Positions 33,747-42,998 of a DNA stretch of 64,000 nucleotides are shown in pieces. The position numbers and the translations under genes were made by a program. Under the pieces are notes generated by a model that saw nothing but the letters and a program-made list of their open reading frames with translations, searched no databases and was not told the DNA's origin. How positions within the stretch are numbered: the stretch's first letter is position 1; each line of letters opens with the position of its first letter. Source of the stretch: Acidiphilium acidophilum (lineage in GTDB: Bacteria > Pseudomonadota > Alphaproteobacteria > Acetobacterales > Acetobacteraceae); contig NZ_JAWXYB010000018.1 in the NCBI RefSeq assembly GCF_033842475.1, positions 1,905,501-1,969,500 on the forward strand. Direction: 5' to 3'.

Positions 33747-36700
33747 ATGAGCGGCACGGCGCAGCGACGAGCGATGTACCGGCGGCGCGCCATCGCGACG
33801 CTGGCGTTGTTCGGCGTCATCGCCCTCGGCGTGATCTACGGCCCGCGCCTCGCCTCCGGCAATTACCACCGCGCCGCGATCGAACGCCTCGCCAGCAGCG
33901 CGATCGGGCGGCGCGTTCGGATCACCGGCCTGATCGAACTCGCCCTCGTCCCCGATCCGCAATTGCGCGCCGAGACCGTCACGATCGGCGGGCCGCGCGG
34001 GGCAGTGGTGACGGCACAGACGCTCAAACTCGATCTCGCCCCCTGGCCGCTGCTGCTCGGCCGGCTGCGGGCGCGCCGCCTGACCCTGCGCAAACCGCAG
34101 ATCGACCTGCCCTGGCCACTGCCCGGCGGTGCGCAGGCGGTGGCCCCGCCGCTCTGGCTGGCATCGCTCCATGCCACGATCGAGGACGGCACGTTGCACC
34201 TTGGCTCGATCACCTTCACCCATGCCGACCTCTCGATCTTTACCGGCGGCCCCAACGCCGTGCTCGCGGCGTCCGGCAGTGTCGAGATCGCGGGACAGCG
34301 GGCGGATGTCACGCTCGATATCGACGATACCGGCAGCAGCGCACCGGCCCCGGTGACCGCCGACATCACCCTCGATGATCGCACCAAACTCGGTTTCAGG
34401 GGCACGCTCGACCGCGACAGCATCCTGCGCGGCGCTGTGACCGCCGCCAGCGCCGCGATCCCGCCAACAACCACCGCCACGGGTACGCCGCAGAAACCTG
34501 CCACCCTGCCGCCGATACCGCCGATTCCCCCGTTTACCGCCAGCGCCCGGCTGGTCGCCGAAAACCGGTTGATCGACGTGTCGGACATAACCGCCACAGT
34601 GCTCCCCGGCAGCACGGCGTCAGCGACGCAAAAAGGAGCGACGCTTCAGGGCCACGCCGTGATCGCTCTGGCCCCGGCACCACTGCTCCGGCTCGACCTT
34701 GCGGGAACCCGCGCCTCGCTGAACCCCGGCACGACGCTGCTCGCCGCGCTGGGCAAGGCGATTCCGACCGCGGCATCGCTGAACTTCACCAGCCTCACCC
34801 TCCATCACCGAACGCAGGGTACCATGCTCGGCCCACTTCATGCGGACATCCTCGCCGATCGCGCGGGGGTCCGGCTCGCGACGCTGGATACCGAACTGCC
34901 CGGCAAGGCCCATCTGCTGATCGGGCGCTCCTCATCGCACGGGTCGAGCTTCGCCCTCACCGCCCCCGCACCGGCCGCCACGATCGAGGCCCTCCGCCCG
35001 GCCATCCCCTATCTGCCGCGCTGGCCAAGCGCGCTGGGCCCGCTGACCCTCGGTGGCACCCTGCATTTCCGGTTCGGAAGCGCGATCCGGCTCGACGATC
35101 TGCACGGTCAGTTCGGCGGAGGTAAAGGACCGGCGGCAACGCCCGCCTCCGCCTTCACCGGGTCGATCCACCTGTTCCCGGCGCGCAACGGAACCAGCGC
35201 GCGGGTCGCGACCGCACTGGCATTTCAGCACCTGCGCCTCACGCCGCGGATTTTGACCGCCCTGATCGCAGCGCGCGGCACCGCCGCCGGCCTGAACGGC
35301 CCCTTCGCGCTGAGCGCCGGCCAGATCGACATCGATCCGGCAACCCCGCGCCCGGCCACCCCGCACCCCGTGAAACCGCTGATCGCCGGCACCCATCTCG
35401 TGATCGAGGGGGCGTTGCGTCCGGCTGCCGCCGGCGGCGGGGTCGCCCTGCGCCTCGTCAGCATCCGGCTCGGCCACGCGGTCGCGATCGGCCATGGCAC
35501 GGTCTTCGCGGATGGCGCGATCAGTGCGGCCCGCCTGATGATGAGCGGGCCGGACGCGACGGCGACGCTGCAGGCCCTCGGTGCCGCGATGATGCCGCAC
35601 GATTCCCACGCGTTCGCCCCCCCGTGGTTGGAACTCGGCATCTGGCATCATCGCTTTGCCCTCGCGATCGCCGCCGCCGGAACACCGGCACGGCTCCATG
35701 CCGGAATTGCGCTGCATCTCGGCGCAATCCGGGCTGCGGCGACGCCCCTGATCGACCTGATCGGCGGCACCGCGACCGGCCCGATCAGTCTCCACGCCCC
35801 CCAGGCGACCGCGCTACTGCACGCCATCGGCGCCACGCCGTGGCTGGAACCGGCGAACGGTGCGGAATGGCCCGGCCCCGGATCGGTCAGCCTGCGCGCC
35901 AGCGGATTCGCCACGAGGCACGCCGTGGGCCTGCCCGATTTCATGCTCTCCTTCGCCGGCTCGACCGCCTCCGGCCAGGTGGCCGCGACTCTGGGACCGC
36001 GACCGCAGATCGTCGGCTCGATCGCCGCCGACACGCTCATCGTTCCAGACAATCACCGGCTGCTCACGATCGCGGATGCCGCCCTCGGCGGCAAGGTCGA
36101 TCTCGCCCTGCCGGTCATTACCGCGCATCGTCTGGTGCAGCGGGATCACACGGTTGCGCGTGATCTGCGCGTCGCCCTCGATCTCCATGCCGGCGACCCC
36201 GCCCGTATCCTCGGCCTCACGATCGCCCATGCCAGCGCGCTCGGCGGCACCATCGAGGGCGCGGCGGCCCTGACCGGCCCGGCTTCCGGCACCACCCCCC
36301 TGCTGAGCATCACCGGACATCTGACCGGGGCGGACGCCCCGACGCTCGCGGCGATCGCCCGTGCCAACGGCGTGTCTTTGCCCCTCACGGCGGGTACGCT
36401 CGACCTCGCGGGACATGTCATCGCCAAAGGAACAACCCCGCATCTCTGGATGCAGAGCCTCACCGGCAGCCTGACCGGCAGCGGACAGGATCTCGGCGTC
36501 ACCGGCATCGACCTCGCCGCCACCGGCAGCGCTCTCGCCCATGCCATTTCCAGCCCCACGGGCGCGAAAGGCGCGCTCGATGCCACCCCCGCTGACCTCC
36601 CCGAACTCGCGACGGCGCTGACCAAGGCCGCGACCAGCGGAAAGACCACTTTCGCCAGCTTCACGGTATCCGCCCGGATCGCGGGATCGGTGATCACCCT

Positions 36701-36938
36701 GACCCAGGCCGATCTCGCCGGAACCACCGGCAAGCTCGACCTCTCCGGCACGATCGACCTCGCTCATCGCCAGACCCGCCTGACCGCACGGGCAACCCCT
36801 GCGATCGCCGGGCACAAGGAGCCGCCGGTCCTGACCATCGGCATCGACGGATCGCCCGCCCATCCGCGCGGCGTTCTGAAAATGGCCCCGGCAATCACCT
36901 GGATTTCCAGTCACAAACCCGCACCGCCCGCACCATGA
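33747..36938 (+). CDS. AsmA-family membrane-anchored periplasmic protein
   Basis: 1063 residues. An N-terminal transmembrane helix (TLALFGVIALGVIYGPRLA) is followed by an AsmA N-domain (IERLASSAIGRRVRITGLIELALVPDPQLRAETV), then long repetitive beta-rich sequence with alternating Thr/Ala/Gly/Leu, and a C-terminal AsmA-like region with LDLSGTIDLAHRQTRLTARATPAI. Members form bridge-like lipid-transfer or outer-membrane assembly factors. The stop overlaps the MFS start (ATGA). Confidence 0.88.
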   Translation: MSGTAQRRAMYRRRAIATLALFGVIALGVIYGPRLASGNYHRAAIERLASSAIGRRVRITGLIELALVPDPQLRAETVTIGGPRGAVVTAQTLKLDLAPWPLLLGRLRARRLTLRKPQIDLPWPLPGGAQAVAPPLWLASLHATIEDGTLHLGSITFTHADLSIFTGGPNAVLAASGSVEIAGQRADVTLDIDDTGSSAPAPVTADITLDDRTKLGFRGTLDRDSILRGAVTAASAAIPPTTTATGTPQKPATLPPIPPIPPFTASARLVAENRLIDVSDITATVLPGSTASATQKGATLQGHAVIALAPAPLLRLDLAGTRASLNPGTTLLAALGKAIPTAASLNFTSLTLHHRTQGTMLGPLHADILADRAGVRLATLDTELPGKAHLLIGRSSSHGSSFALTAPAPAATIEALRPAIPYLPRWPSALGPLTLGGTLHFRFGSAIRLDDLHGQFGGGKGPAATPASAFTGSIHLFPARNGTSARVATALAFQHLRLTPRILTALIAARGTAAGLNGPFALSAGQIDIDPATPRPATPHPVKPLIAGTHLVIEGALRPAAAGGGVALRLVSIRLGHAVAIGHGTVFADGAISAARLMMSGPDATATLQALGAAMMPHDSHAFAPPWLELGIWHHRFALAIAAAGTPARLHAGIALHLGAIRAAATPLIDLIGGTATGPISLHAPQATALLHAIGATPWLEPANGAEWPGPGSVSLRASGFATRHAVGLPDFMLSFAGSTASGQVAATLGPRPQIVGSIAADTLIVPDNHRLLTIADAALGGKVDLALPVITAHRLVQRDHTVARDLRVALDLHAGDPARILGLTIAHASALGGTIEGAAALTGPASGTTPLLSITGHLTGADAPTLAAIARANGVSLPLTAGTLDLAGHVIAKGTTPHLWMQSLTGSLTGSGQDLGVTGIDLAATGSALAHAISSPTGAKGALDATPADLPELATALTKAATSGKTTFASFTVSARIAGSVITLTQADLAGTTGKLDLSGTIDLAHRQTRLTARATPAIAGHKEPPVLTIGIDGSPAHPRGVLKMAPAITWISSHKPAPPAP

Positions 36939-38218
36939 GCCGCAGCCCTGCCGCGATCCGCCGGTGGCAGCTCGCCGCCTACCTGCTGCTCAATGGCGGC
37001 TTCTTTTTCTTCGACACCGCGATGGGCCTGTTCGATGTCGCGACCTACGGGTACTTCACCCGCCAGCACGTGCCGGGATATTATTTCGCGCTCGATTTCG
37101 TCATGGTCAGCGTGCCGATGCTGCTCGGCGGCTGGCTTGCGCATCAGCTCAACCGGCGCTTCGGGGTGCGGACCGTGATCGGCCTCGGCTACGCCATCGC
37201 CACGATCGGGTTCGTCATCCTGTTCGCGACCGGACTGTACCGGATCCCGCTCTGCCTGCTGATCGTGAGCCTGCTGCTGGGGATCGTGTTCAGCGCGATC
37301 CTGCCGGCGCTGTCACGCTTCATCCGCGATGTGTTCGGTGCGGGGAAGGGTGCTGTGCTGGCGCTGAAGCTCGATGCGGTGTTCATGGCGGTCGGCATGG
37401 TCGCGGGCGTCGGCTTCGGCACGGTCTGGTTCGGGCGGGAGGGGTTGGCGGTGTTCTTCCCGCTCGCATCCGCCTGCTTCGCGCTCGCCGGGGCGGTGCA
37501 TGTCATCACGCTGTTCTTCCCCGGCGTGCTGCGCGACTATGCCGGGCCCGCAACCCCGGCGCGCTGGAGTGCCGCCCTCGCGGCGATGCGCCGTGCCGAG
37601 ACCAAATGGCGAAGCCTGATGCTGCAACCCTCGCTCAACATGGTGATCGTGCCCCTGATGGTCGGGCTGCCCGCCTATGAAGCGCGGCGCGGCGCGGGGG
37701 TGGTGCCGGTGATCGGCGTCGTCGCGGCACCGATCATCGTGCTCGCCGGGCGGCGCTGCGGCATGCTGGCGGGGCGGCTCGCCGCGCCGGAGATTCTGCT
37801 GCGCGCCATGGTCGCCCGGCGCGGCGCGGCACTCTGGCCGATGGGCGGGTTTTTCATCCTGTACGGGCTGGCTTTTCTCGCGCGCCCGTTACCCATGATC
37901 TTTCTGCTGGTCTTCGCCGCTCATGTGATGAGCAATGTCGTGGCCGGGGCGGTGTTCTACGGCGTGCAAACCGAATTCGCCGAAGGCGAAACCGCCGCCG
38001 CAAGTGCGCTGCAATCGCAACTCTCCACCTTCGTCTGGGTGATCGTGGCCTTGCTGGCGACAGGGGCCATGGCGTTCCTGCCGCCCGCCGCCACGATCGG
38101 GATCGCAGCACTCGGCCTCATCGCGGCCGCGCTGGTGCTGCGCGGGTCTGGCATGACCCGGGTTCAATCGGCCCCGCCACCGCCCATATCGAAACAATCC
38201 GGCCCTTTATCGAAATAA
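36935..38218 (+). CDS. MFS transporter
   Basis: 427-residue integral membrane protein with about 12 helices and MFS traits: a short basic motif LAHQLNRRFGVRTV after helix 2-3 and a central loop with RWSAALAAMRRAETKWRSL. Substrate not recognised. Translationally coupled to the AsmA gene through ATGA; the GST gene follows 14 bp later with a CGGAGTGAAA ribosome site. Confidence 0.8.
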   Translation: MSRSPAAIRRWQLAAYLLLNGGFFFFDTAMGLFDVATYGYFTRQHVPGYYFALDFVMVSVPMLLGGWLAHQLNRRFGVRTVIGLGYAIATIGFVILFATGLYRIPLCLLIVSLLLGIVFSAILPALSRFIRDVFGAGKGAVLALKLDAVFMAVGMVAGVGFGTVWFGREGLAVFFPLASACFALAGAVHVITLFFPGVLRDYAGPATPARWSAALAAMRRAETKWRSLMLQPSLNMVIVPLMVGLPAYEARRGAGVVPVIGVVAAPIIVLAGRRCGMLAGRLAAPEILLRAMVARRGAALWPMGGFFILYGLAFLARPLPMIFLLVFAAHVMSNVVAGAVFYGVQTEFAEGETAAASALQSQLSTFVWVIVALLATGAMAFLPPAATIGIAALGLIAAALVLRGSGMTRVQSAPPPPISKQSGPLSK

Positions 38219-38232
38219 AACGGAGTGAAATC

Positions 38233-38928
38233 ATGATCGAACTTTACTACTGGACCACGCCGAACGGCCACAAGATCACGATGTTCCTGGAGGAGGCCGG
38301 GATCGACTACACCATCCACCCGGTCAACATCGGCAGCGGCGATCAGTTCAAGCCCGAATTCCTGCGCATCGCGCCGAACAACCGCATCCCCGCGATCCGC
38401 GATACCGCACCGGCGGATGGCGGCGAGGCAATCGCGATTTTCGAATCCGGCGCGATCCTGCAATATCTCGCGGAAAAGACCGGGCAGTTTCTGCCCACGG
38501 ATCTGCGCGGGCGGGCGGAAACCATGCAGTGGCTGTTCTGGCAGATGGGCGGCCTCGGCCCGATGCTCGGGCAGAACCATCATTTCCGCACCTACGCGCC
38601 CGAAAAGCTGGAGTACGCGATCACCCGCTATGAGAACGAGACCAATCGACTCTACGGCGTGCTGAACAAGCGCCTCGCCGACCGCCCCTTCATGGCCGGC
38701 GCGTATTCGATTGCCGACATGGCAAGCTATCCCTGGATCGTGCCGTATGAACGCCAGGGTCAGAATCTCGATGATTTCCCCCACCTGAAACGCTGGTTCT
38801 TCGAAATCAGGGAACGCCCCGCGACGATCCGCGCCTATGAAAAAGCCAAGGCGGTTTCGCAGACCGCCACGGTGAACGAGGAGTCCCGCAAGATCCTGTT
38901 CGGCCAGACCGCCAAACACGTCGTCTGA
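38233..38928 (+). CDS. Glutathione S-transferase (YfcG/Nu-class-like)
   Basis: 231-residue cytosolic GST. The thioredoxin-fold N-domain is MIELYYWTTPNGHKITMFLEE, with TPN near the active site as in Nu-class enzymes that act as disulfide reductases. NNRIPAI gives the cis-Pro loop and FESGAILQYLAE the gamma-Glu binding ES. The C-domain is QWLFWQMGGLGPM onward. It ends a rightward transcript of five genes and converges on emrB. Confidence 0.9.
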   Translation: MIELYYWTTPNGHKITMFLEEAGIDYTIHPVNIGSGDQFKPEFLRIAPNNRIPAIRDTAPADGGEAIAIFESGAILQYLAEKTGQFLPTDLRGRAETMQWLFWQMGGLGPMLGQNHHFRTYAPEKLEYAITRYENETNRLYGVLNKRLADRPFMAGAYSIADMASYPWIVPYERQGQNLDDFPHLKRWFFEIRERPATIRAYEKAKAVSQTATVNEESRKILFGQTAKHVV

Positions 38929-38929
38929 T

Positions 38930-38949
38930 CCACCGCGCGATGGCGGTGG
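38930..38949. terminator. Hairpin between convergent GST and EmrB genes
   Basis: CCACCGC (38930-38936) and GCGGTGG (38943-38949) form 7 bp with a 6-base loop in the 22-bp gap between the two stops. The plus strand continues GTTATT, so it may stop transcription in both directions weakly. Confidence 0.4.
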
Positions 38950-38950
38950 G

Positions 38951-40495
38951 TTATTCCATCACCGCCATCTCGTGCTTCTCGGCGGCGACCCCCTCGCGTT
39001 GCGGCGGCTTGCGCATCAGCAACAGGGTAAAGATAGAGGGCACGCTCACGATCAGCATGAATTTGAACGCATCGAGGTAGGAAATGATCTGCGCCTGCTG
39101 CTCGACCAGCGAGTTGAGCAGTGCCGCGCCGTGAGTGGTCATCGGGTCGAGATCGCGCGAGATCGCGCCACCCACCTGCAAGGCGCGGTTGAACGGGGTG
39201 ATCCCGTGCGAGATCGAGGCATGCGCGACCTGCGACATCTGGACCTGAACCGCCTCGGTGATCGAAATCCCCACCGCCATGCCGACATTGCGCATCAGGC
39301 TGAGCAGCGAGGTCCCCTGAGTCCGCAGCGCGGGATCGAGCGTGTAGAACGCCACCACCTGAAGCGGCGTGAACACGAAGCCGAGCCCGGCTCCCTGCAC
39401 GATGATGCTCTGGATCAGATAGGATTGCGGCGAGGAGGGCAGCCATTGCATCATCATCCAGAACGAGGCGATCAGCAGCAGGAACCCGAGGAACATCAGG
39501 TAGCGCGGGTCGATCCGGTTGGTCAGCCGCCCCGCGATCATCATCGCCCCCATCGTGCCGATGCCGCGCGGCGCCATCACGAGACCGGCGAGCTCCACCG
39601 GGTAGTTGCCGAGTTTTTCCAGAAACGGCGGCATCAACGTCGAGGACGAGAGCAGCACCGATCCCACCGCAAACATCGCGATCAGCGAGGCGTTGAGGTT
39701 GCGGTCCTTGAATACGCCGCGCGGAATGAAGGGTTTGTCGGCGGTGAACATGTGGACGATGAACAGATAAAGCCCGATCGTCGCCAGCACCGCATAGGTG
39801 ATGATCTCGGTCGATCCGAACCAGTCCTTCTCCTCGCCACGATCGAGCATGATCTGCAACGCCGCCAGAAACAGCGACAGCACGGCAAACCCGATCCAGT
39901 CGAAATGACCCGAGGATCGCGCCCCCGCCCCCCGCTTGGGCATGAAAAAGCCGAGCGCCAGCGTCGCCGCGATGCCGAAGGGCAGGTTGACGAAGAACAC
40001 GTAGCGCCAGTCATAGAAATAGGTCAGATAGCCGCCCAGCGTCGGCCCCAGGATCGGCCCGATCATCACTCCGATGCCCCAGATCGCCATGGCCTGACCA
40101 CGTTTTTCGACCGGGTAGATATCCAGCATGGTCGACTGGCTCAAGGGCACCAGCGCCGCCCCGAACACGCCCTGCAGCAGCCGGTCCGCGACCATTTCAC
40201 CCAGCGAGGTCGCAACCCCGCACATCATCGAGGAAATCGTGAACCCGATGATCGAGACCATGAACACGTTCTTGCGGCCGAAACGCGAGGCCAGCCACCC
40301 GACCGGTGCGGTCATGATCGCGGCGGCAACCACGTAGGAGGTCAGAACCCAGGTGATCTCGTCATACGAGGCCGAGAGCGAGCCCTGCATATACGGCAGC
40401 GACACATTGGCGATGGTGGCATCGAGCGCCTGCATCAATGTGCCGATCATGCAGCCGATCGTCACGATCATGCGGGGAAACCCGCTGACCTGCAT
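38951..40495 (-). CDS. emrB: EmrB/QacA-type (DHA2) drug efflux MFS permease
   Basis: 514 residues with about 14 transmembrane helices. Motif A is GWLASRFGRKNVF and motif C GIGVMIGPILGPTLGGYL near residue 150. Works with the adaptor EmrA to export hydrophobic compounds across both membranes. ATG 40495 with AAGGGCGAA upstream is chosen over a GTG 33 bases earlier. Third gene of the MarR-EmrA-EmrB operon, 47 bp after emrA. Confidence 0.93.
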   Translation of the reverse strand: MQVSGFPRMIVTIGCMIGTLMQALDATIANVSLPYMQGSLSASYDEITWVLTSYVVAAAIMTAPVGWLASRFGRKNVFMVSIIGFTISSMMCGVATSLGEMVADRLLQGVFGAALVPLSQSTMLDIYPVEKRGQAMAIWGIGVMIGPILGPTLGGYLTYFYDWRYVFFVNLPFGIAATLALGFFMPKRGAGARSSGHFDWIGFAVLSLFLAALQIMLDRGEEKDWFGSTEIITYAVLATIGLYLFIVHMFTADKPFIPRGVFKDRNLNASLIAMFAVGSVLLSSSTLMPPFLEKLGNYPVELAGLVMAPRGIGTMGAMMIAGRLTNRIDPRYLMFLGFLLLIASFWMMMQWLPSSPQSYLIQSIIVQGAGLGFVFTPLQVVAFYTLDPALRTQGTSLLSLMRNVGMAVGISITEAVQVQMSQVAHASISHGITPFNRALQVGGAISRDLDPMTTHGAALLNSLVEQQAQIISYLDAFKFMLIVSVPSIFTLLLMRKPPQREGVAAEKHEMAVME

Positions 40496-40542
40496 GACTT
40501 CGCCCTTCGAGTCCTCCGGTCCGGCCACGATCGATCAGCCGG

Positions 40543-41673
40543 TCAGAACAGGTCGGAGAGTTTGCGCTTGTGACCGGTGATGATGTCCACCTCGGCGGTC
40601 ATGCCATTGCGCAATACCAGATGCTTCGGCCCGCTGGTGATGTTCACCCGCAACGGAATCCGCTGCACCACCTTCACCCAGTTGCCCGAGGAGTTCTGCG
40701 CGGGCAAAATCGAGAAGCTCGAACCGCTCGCCGGCGATATGCTCGCCACCACCCCGTGCCATAGCTTGCCGGGATAGGTATCGACATGAATTTTCACCTT
40801 GTCGCCCGGCTTCACCCAGGTCAGGCTGGTTTCCTTCGGCTGGCTGCGGATCCAGACATTGGTGGTCGAAACCAGGCCGAACGCGGCAGTGCCCGCCTGC
40901 AGATACATCCCCGGCTGCAATTTCTCAGTCTCGGTGACCACGCCCGCGAACGGCGCGCGAACGATCGAATGGCGGTAATTCAGCTCGGCTGCCGCAAGCC
41001 CCGCCGCCGCGGCCTTGTATTGCGGGGTATCGGCCAGCTTGATGTCCGCCTTGCCCGACAATTTCGCGAGATCGACGCCGGCCTGCGCCTCCATGGCATC
41101 GAGATTGGCCTGCGCGCCCTCGTATTTGTATTTCGCATTGTCGTAATCCGATTGCGTCACCCCGCCGCCATGCACAAGCGAGGCATAGCGCTGGTAATTC
41201 AACCGGTCGTTCGCAACCACGGTCTGCTGCACCTTGATCTTGGCGAGCTGCGCCTCATAGCCATGCCGCGCCCCCTCGACCTCCTGACCCACCTCGGCGA
41301 GTTTCGCCTTCGCCTGATCGACCGCAACGACGAACCGTGTCGGGTCGAGCCGGAACAGCACCTGCCCCTTGGTGACGGCCTGATGATCATGCACCGCGAC
41401 CTGATCGACCAGGCCCGAAACATCGGTCGAGAGATTGACCCGCGCCGCCTTGACGTAGGTATCCGTGATCGACACCGACCCGCCGGTGAACAACCAGTAG
41501 AGTAGAACCGCGATCAGAATGAGTGCCACGCCGCCGATCATCAGGATCGGGCGCAGCAGTTTCGAGCGATGCCTGGCCTGCCCATCCGCCCGGCTCGAAT
41601 GGTCGCGGGACTTGGCATCGCGATCATCGCCATCACGCGCGACCACGCCGGCGGTGGAACCTGTCTGCGACAT
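40543..41673 (-). CDS. emrA: EmrA/HlyD-type membrane-fusion adaptor
   Basis: 376 residues: a cytoplasmic polar leader, one transmembrane helix (LRPILMIGGVALILIAVLLYW), a lipoyl half (VDQVAVHDHQAVTKGQVLFRLDP), a helical hairpin (VEGARHGYEAQLAKIKVQQTVV), a second lipoyl half (IVRAPFAGVVTETEKLQPGMY) and a beta-barrel end. It links EmrB to an outer-membrane channel, not encoded here. The ATG overlaps the MarR stop (TGATG). Confidence 0.93.
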   Translation of the reverse strand: MSQTGSTAGVVARDGDDRDAKSRDHSSRADGQARHRSKLLRPILMIGGVALILIAVLLYWLFTGGSVSITDTYVKAARVNLSTDVSGLVDQVAVHDHQAVTKGQVLFRLDPTRFVVAVDQAKAKLAEVGQEVEGARHGYEAQLAKIKVQQTVVANDRLNYQRYASLVHGGGVTQSDYDNAKYKYEGAQANLDAMEAQAGVDLAKLSGKADIKLADTPQYKAAAAGLAAAELNYRHSIVRAPFAGVVTETEKLQPGMYLQAGTAAFGLVSTTNVWIRSQPKETSLTWVKPGDKVKIHVDTYPGKLWHGVVASISPASGSSFSILPAQNSSGNWVKVVQRIPLRVNITSGPKHLVLRNGMTAEVDIITGHKRKLSDLF

Positions 41674-42188
41674 CAAGCGATCTCCTGTTCGGCCTTCGCG
41701 GCACTGATCATATAGGCGTCGGCCGCGCGGTCGGCCTTCAGTAAACTCGTTTTCATCCGTATCAGCCCTTCGGTCGTGGCGTCGATCATCGAGGGCGTCA
41801 GATCCGCCGCAATGAAATCTGCCACGGCGCCGCGATGCGTCTCGATATCCTGCAGGATCGGATCGGCCTCATCGGTGAGGTGCAGCCGCCAGATCCGCCG
41901 ATCGCGCGGGTCGGCGCGGCGTTCGACCAGACCGCGCGCTTCGAGCCGGTCGGTCAGCCGCGCCACGGTCATGGGCTCGACCTCGATGATTTCCGCCAGA
42001 TCCTTCTGCGACAGGCCGGGATTGCGCGCGAGGCGGATCAGCATGACCCATTGCGCGCGGTTCATGTCGTGCATGCGGGCACGCCGATCGATCTCGCGGC
42101 GCAACAGGCGCGCGACATCGTGCAGCAGATACAGCAGCTCGGGTTCAGGCTCGGCACCGGGCGGTGCGCAGGAAAGATCGGGTTCCAT
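41673..42188 (-). CDS. MarR-family regulator of the emr operon
   Basis: 171-residue winged-helix repressor with the typical core MNRAQWVMLIRLARNPGLSQKDLAEIIEVEPMTVARLTDRLEARGLVERRADPRDRRIWRLHLTDE. The basic wing RRADPRDRRI contacts the minor groove. It leads the operon and overlaps emrA, so autoregulation with relief by the exported compound is expected, as for E. coli EmrR. Confidence 0.92.
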   Translation of the reverse strand: MEPDLSCAPPGAEPEPELLYLLHDVARLLRREIDRRARMHDMNRAQWVMLIRLARNPGLSQKDLAEIIEVEPMTVARLTDRLEARGLVERRADPRDRRIWRLHLTDEADPILQDIETHRGAVADFIAADLTPSMIDATTEGLIRMKTSLLKADRAADAYMISAAKAEQEIA

Positions 42189-42308
42189 CGCACGAGTGAT
42201 AGTAGATACTGTTACGAGTAAGCGCTACTGTCCCACTATTGCGTTTTTTGCATCCCGCCCTGCGTGATCGCGCCCTTGCAGAACGGCGCTTGTTTCACCT
42301 TCGCGCGC
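42189..42308 (-). promoter_or_regulatory. Promoter region of the emr operon, candidate MarR site
   Basis: Between the MarR start and the marC stop. It contains repeated AGTAG/CTACT and TTAC/GTAA elements (GATAGTAGATACTGTTACG and GTAAGCGCTACTGTCC) in a locally AT-rich stretch around 42196-42240. These imperfect dyads may be the repressor site. The exact half-sites are not certain. Confidence 0.3.
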
Positions 42309-42998
42309 TCAGCCGTGGAGCGCCTGATGCAGCACCGGTATCGCCCCCGAAAGCATGATCTGCACGCCGATGCCGAGCAGAATGAACGCGGCGAGGCGCG
42401 CCACCACCCGCCGCCCGGTTTCGCCGAGGAGCGCGCCGAGCCGGTCGGCGGTGGCGTAGGCGATCCAGATCAGCAGGGCCATGGCGAGCGCCGCAAGCGA
42501 CAGGCCGGAAAAAAACGCGGCGAGCGGCGCGCCCGACGCCGGGTGCTGGGTGCCGAGTGCCACCGCCACCGCGATGGTGCCAGGACCGGTGGTGAAGGGC
42601 AGGGTCAGCGGAAAGAACGCGATCGAGGAGATATCCTCGGGAATCACCTCGGCCTCCGCGGTCGCCTGCGCCGCCTGGGCCTGTTTGCGCTCCTCATGCG
42701 CTTCCGGCGCGGTCAGCATCTGGTAGGCCCGCGCCGCCACCACCAGCCCGCCTGCGAGGCGCAGCGCATTGAGCGAAATCCCGAAAAAACTCAGAATGTA
42801 GCTGCCCGCCCAGAGCGAGATCAGGATCACCGCAGCACTGTTCACCGCGACGCGACGCGCCAGGATCAACCGGTCCCGGTGGTTCCGCCCCGCCGTGACC
42901 TCGTTGAAAATGATCGCGCCCGCGAGCGGGTTGACGATCGAGAACAGGGCCGGGAATCCAAGAAGAAAGGCTTCGCTGACCGACGCGAACAGGTTCAA
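42309..42998 (-). CDS. MarC/YchE-family membrane protein
   Basis: 229-residue protein with about six helices and the family features FSIVNPLAGAIIF, the LRLAGGLVVAARAYQML segment and ISSIAFFPLTLPFTTGPGTIAVAVA. A charged cytoplasmic loop (EAHEERKQAQAAQATAEAE) follows helix 3. Function is unsettled; early links to antibiotic resistance were withdrawn. Start is probably TTG 42998, which overlaps the stop of the M20 gene; there is no better start at this N-terminus. Confidence 0.88.
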   Translation of the reverse strand: MNLFASVSEAFLLGFPALFSIVNPLAGAIIFNEVTAGRNHRDRLILARRVAVNSAAVILISLWAGSYILSFFGISLNALRLAGGLVVAARAYQMLTAPEAHEERKQAQAAQATAEAEVIPEDISSIAFFPLTLPFTTGPGTIAVAVALGTQHPASGAPLAAFFSGLSLAALAMALLIWIAYATADRLGALLGETGRRVVARLAAFILLGIGVQIMLSGAIPVLHQALHG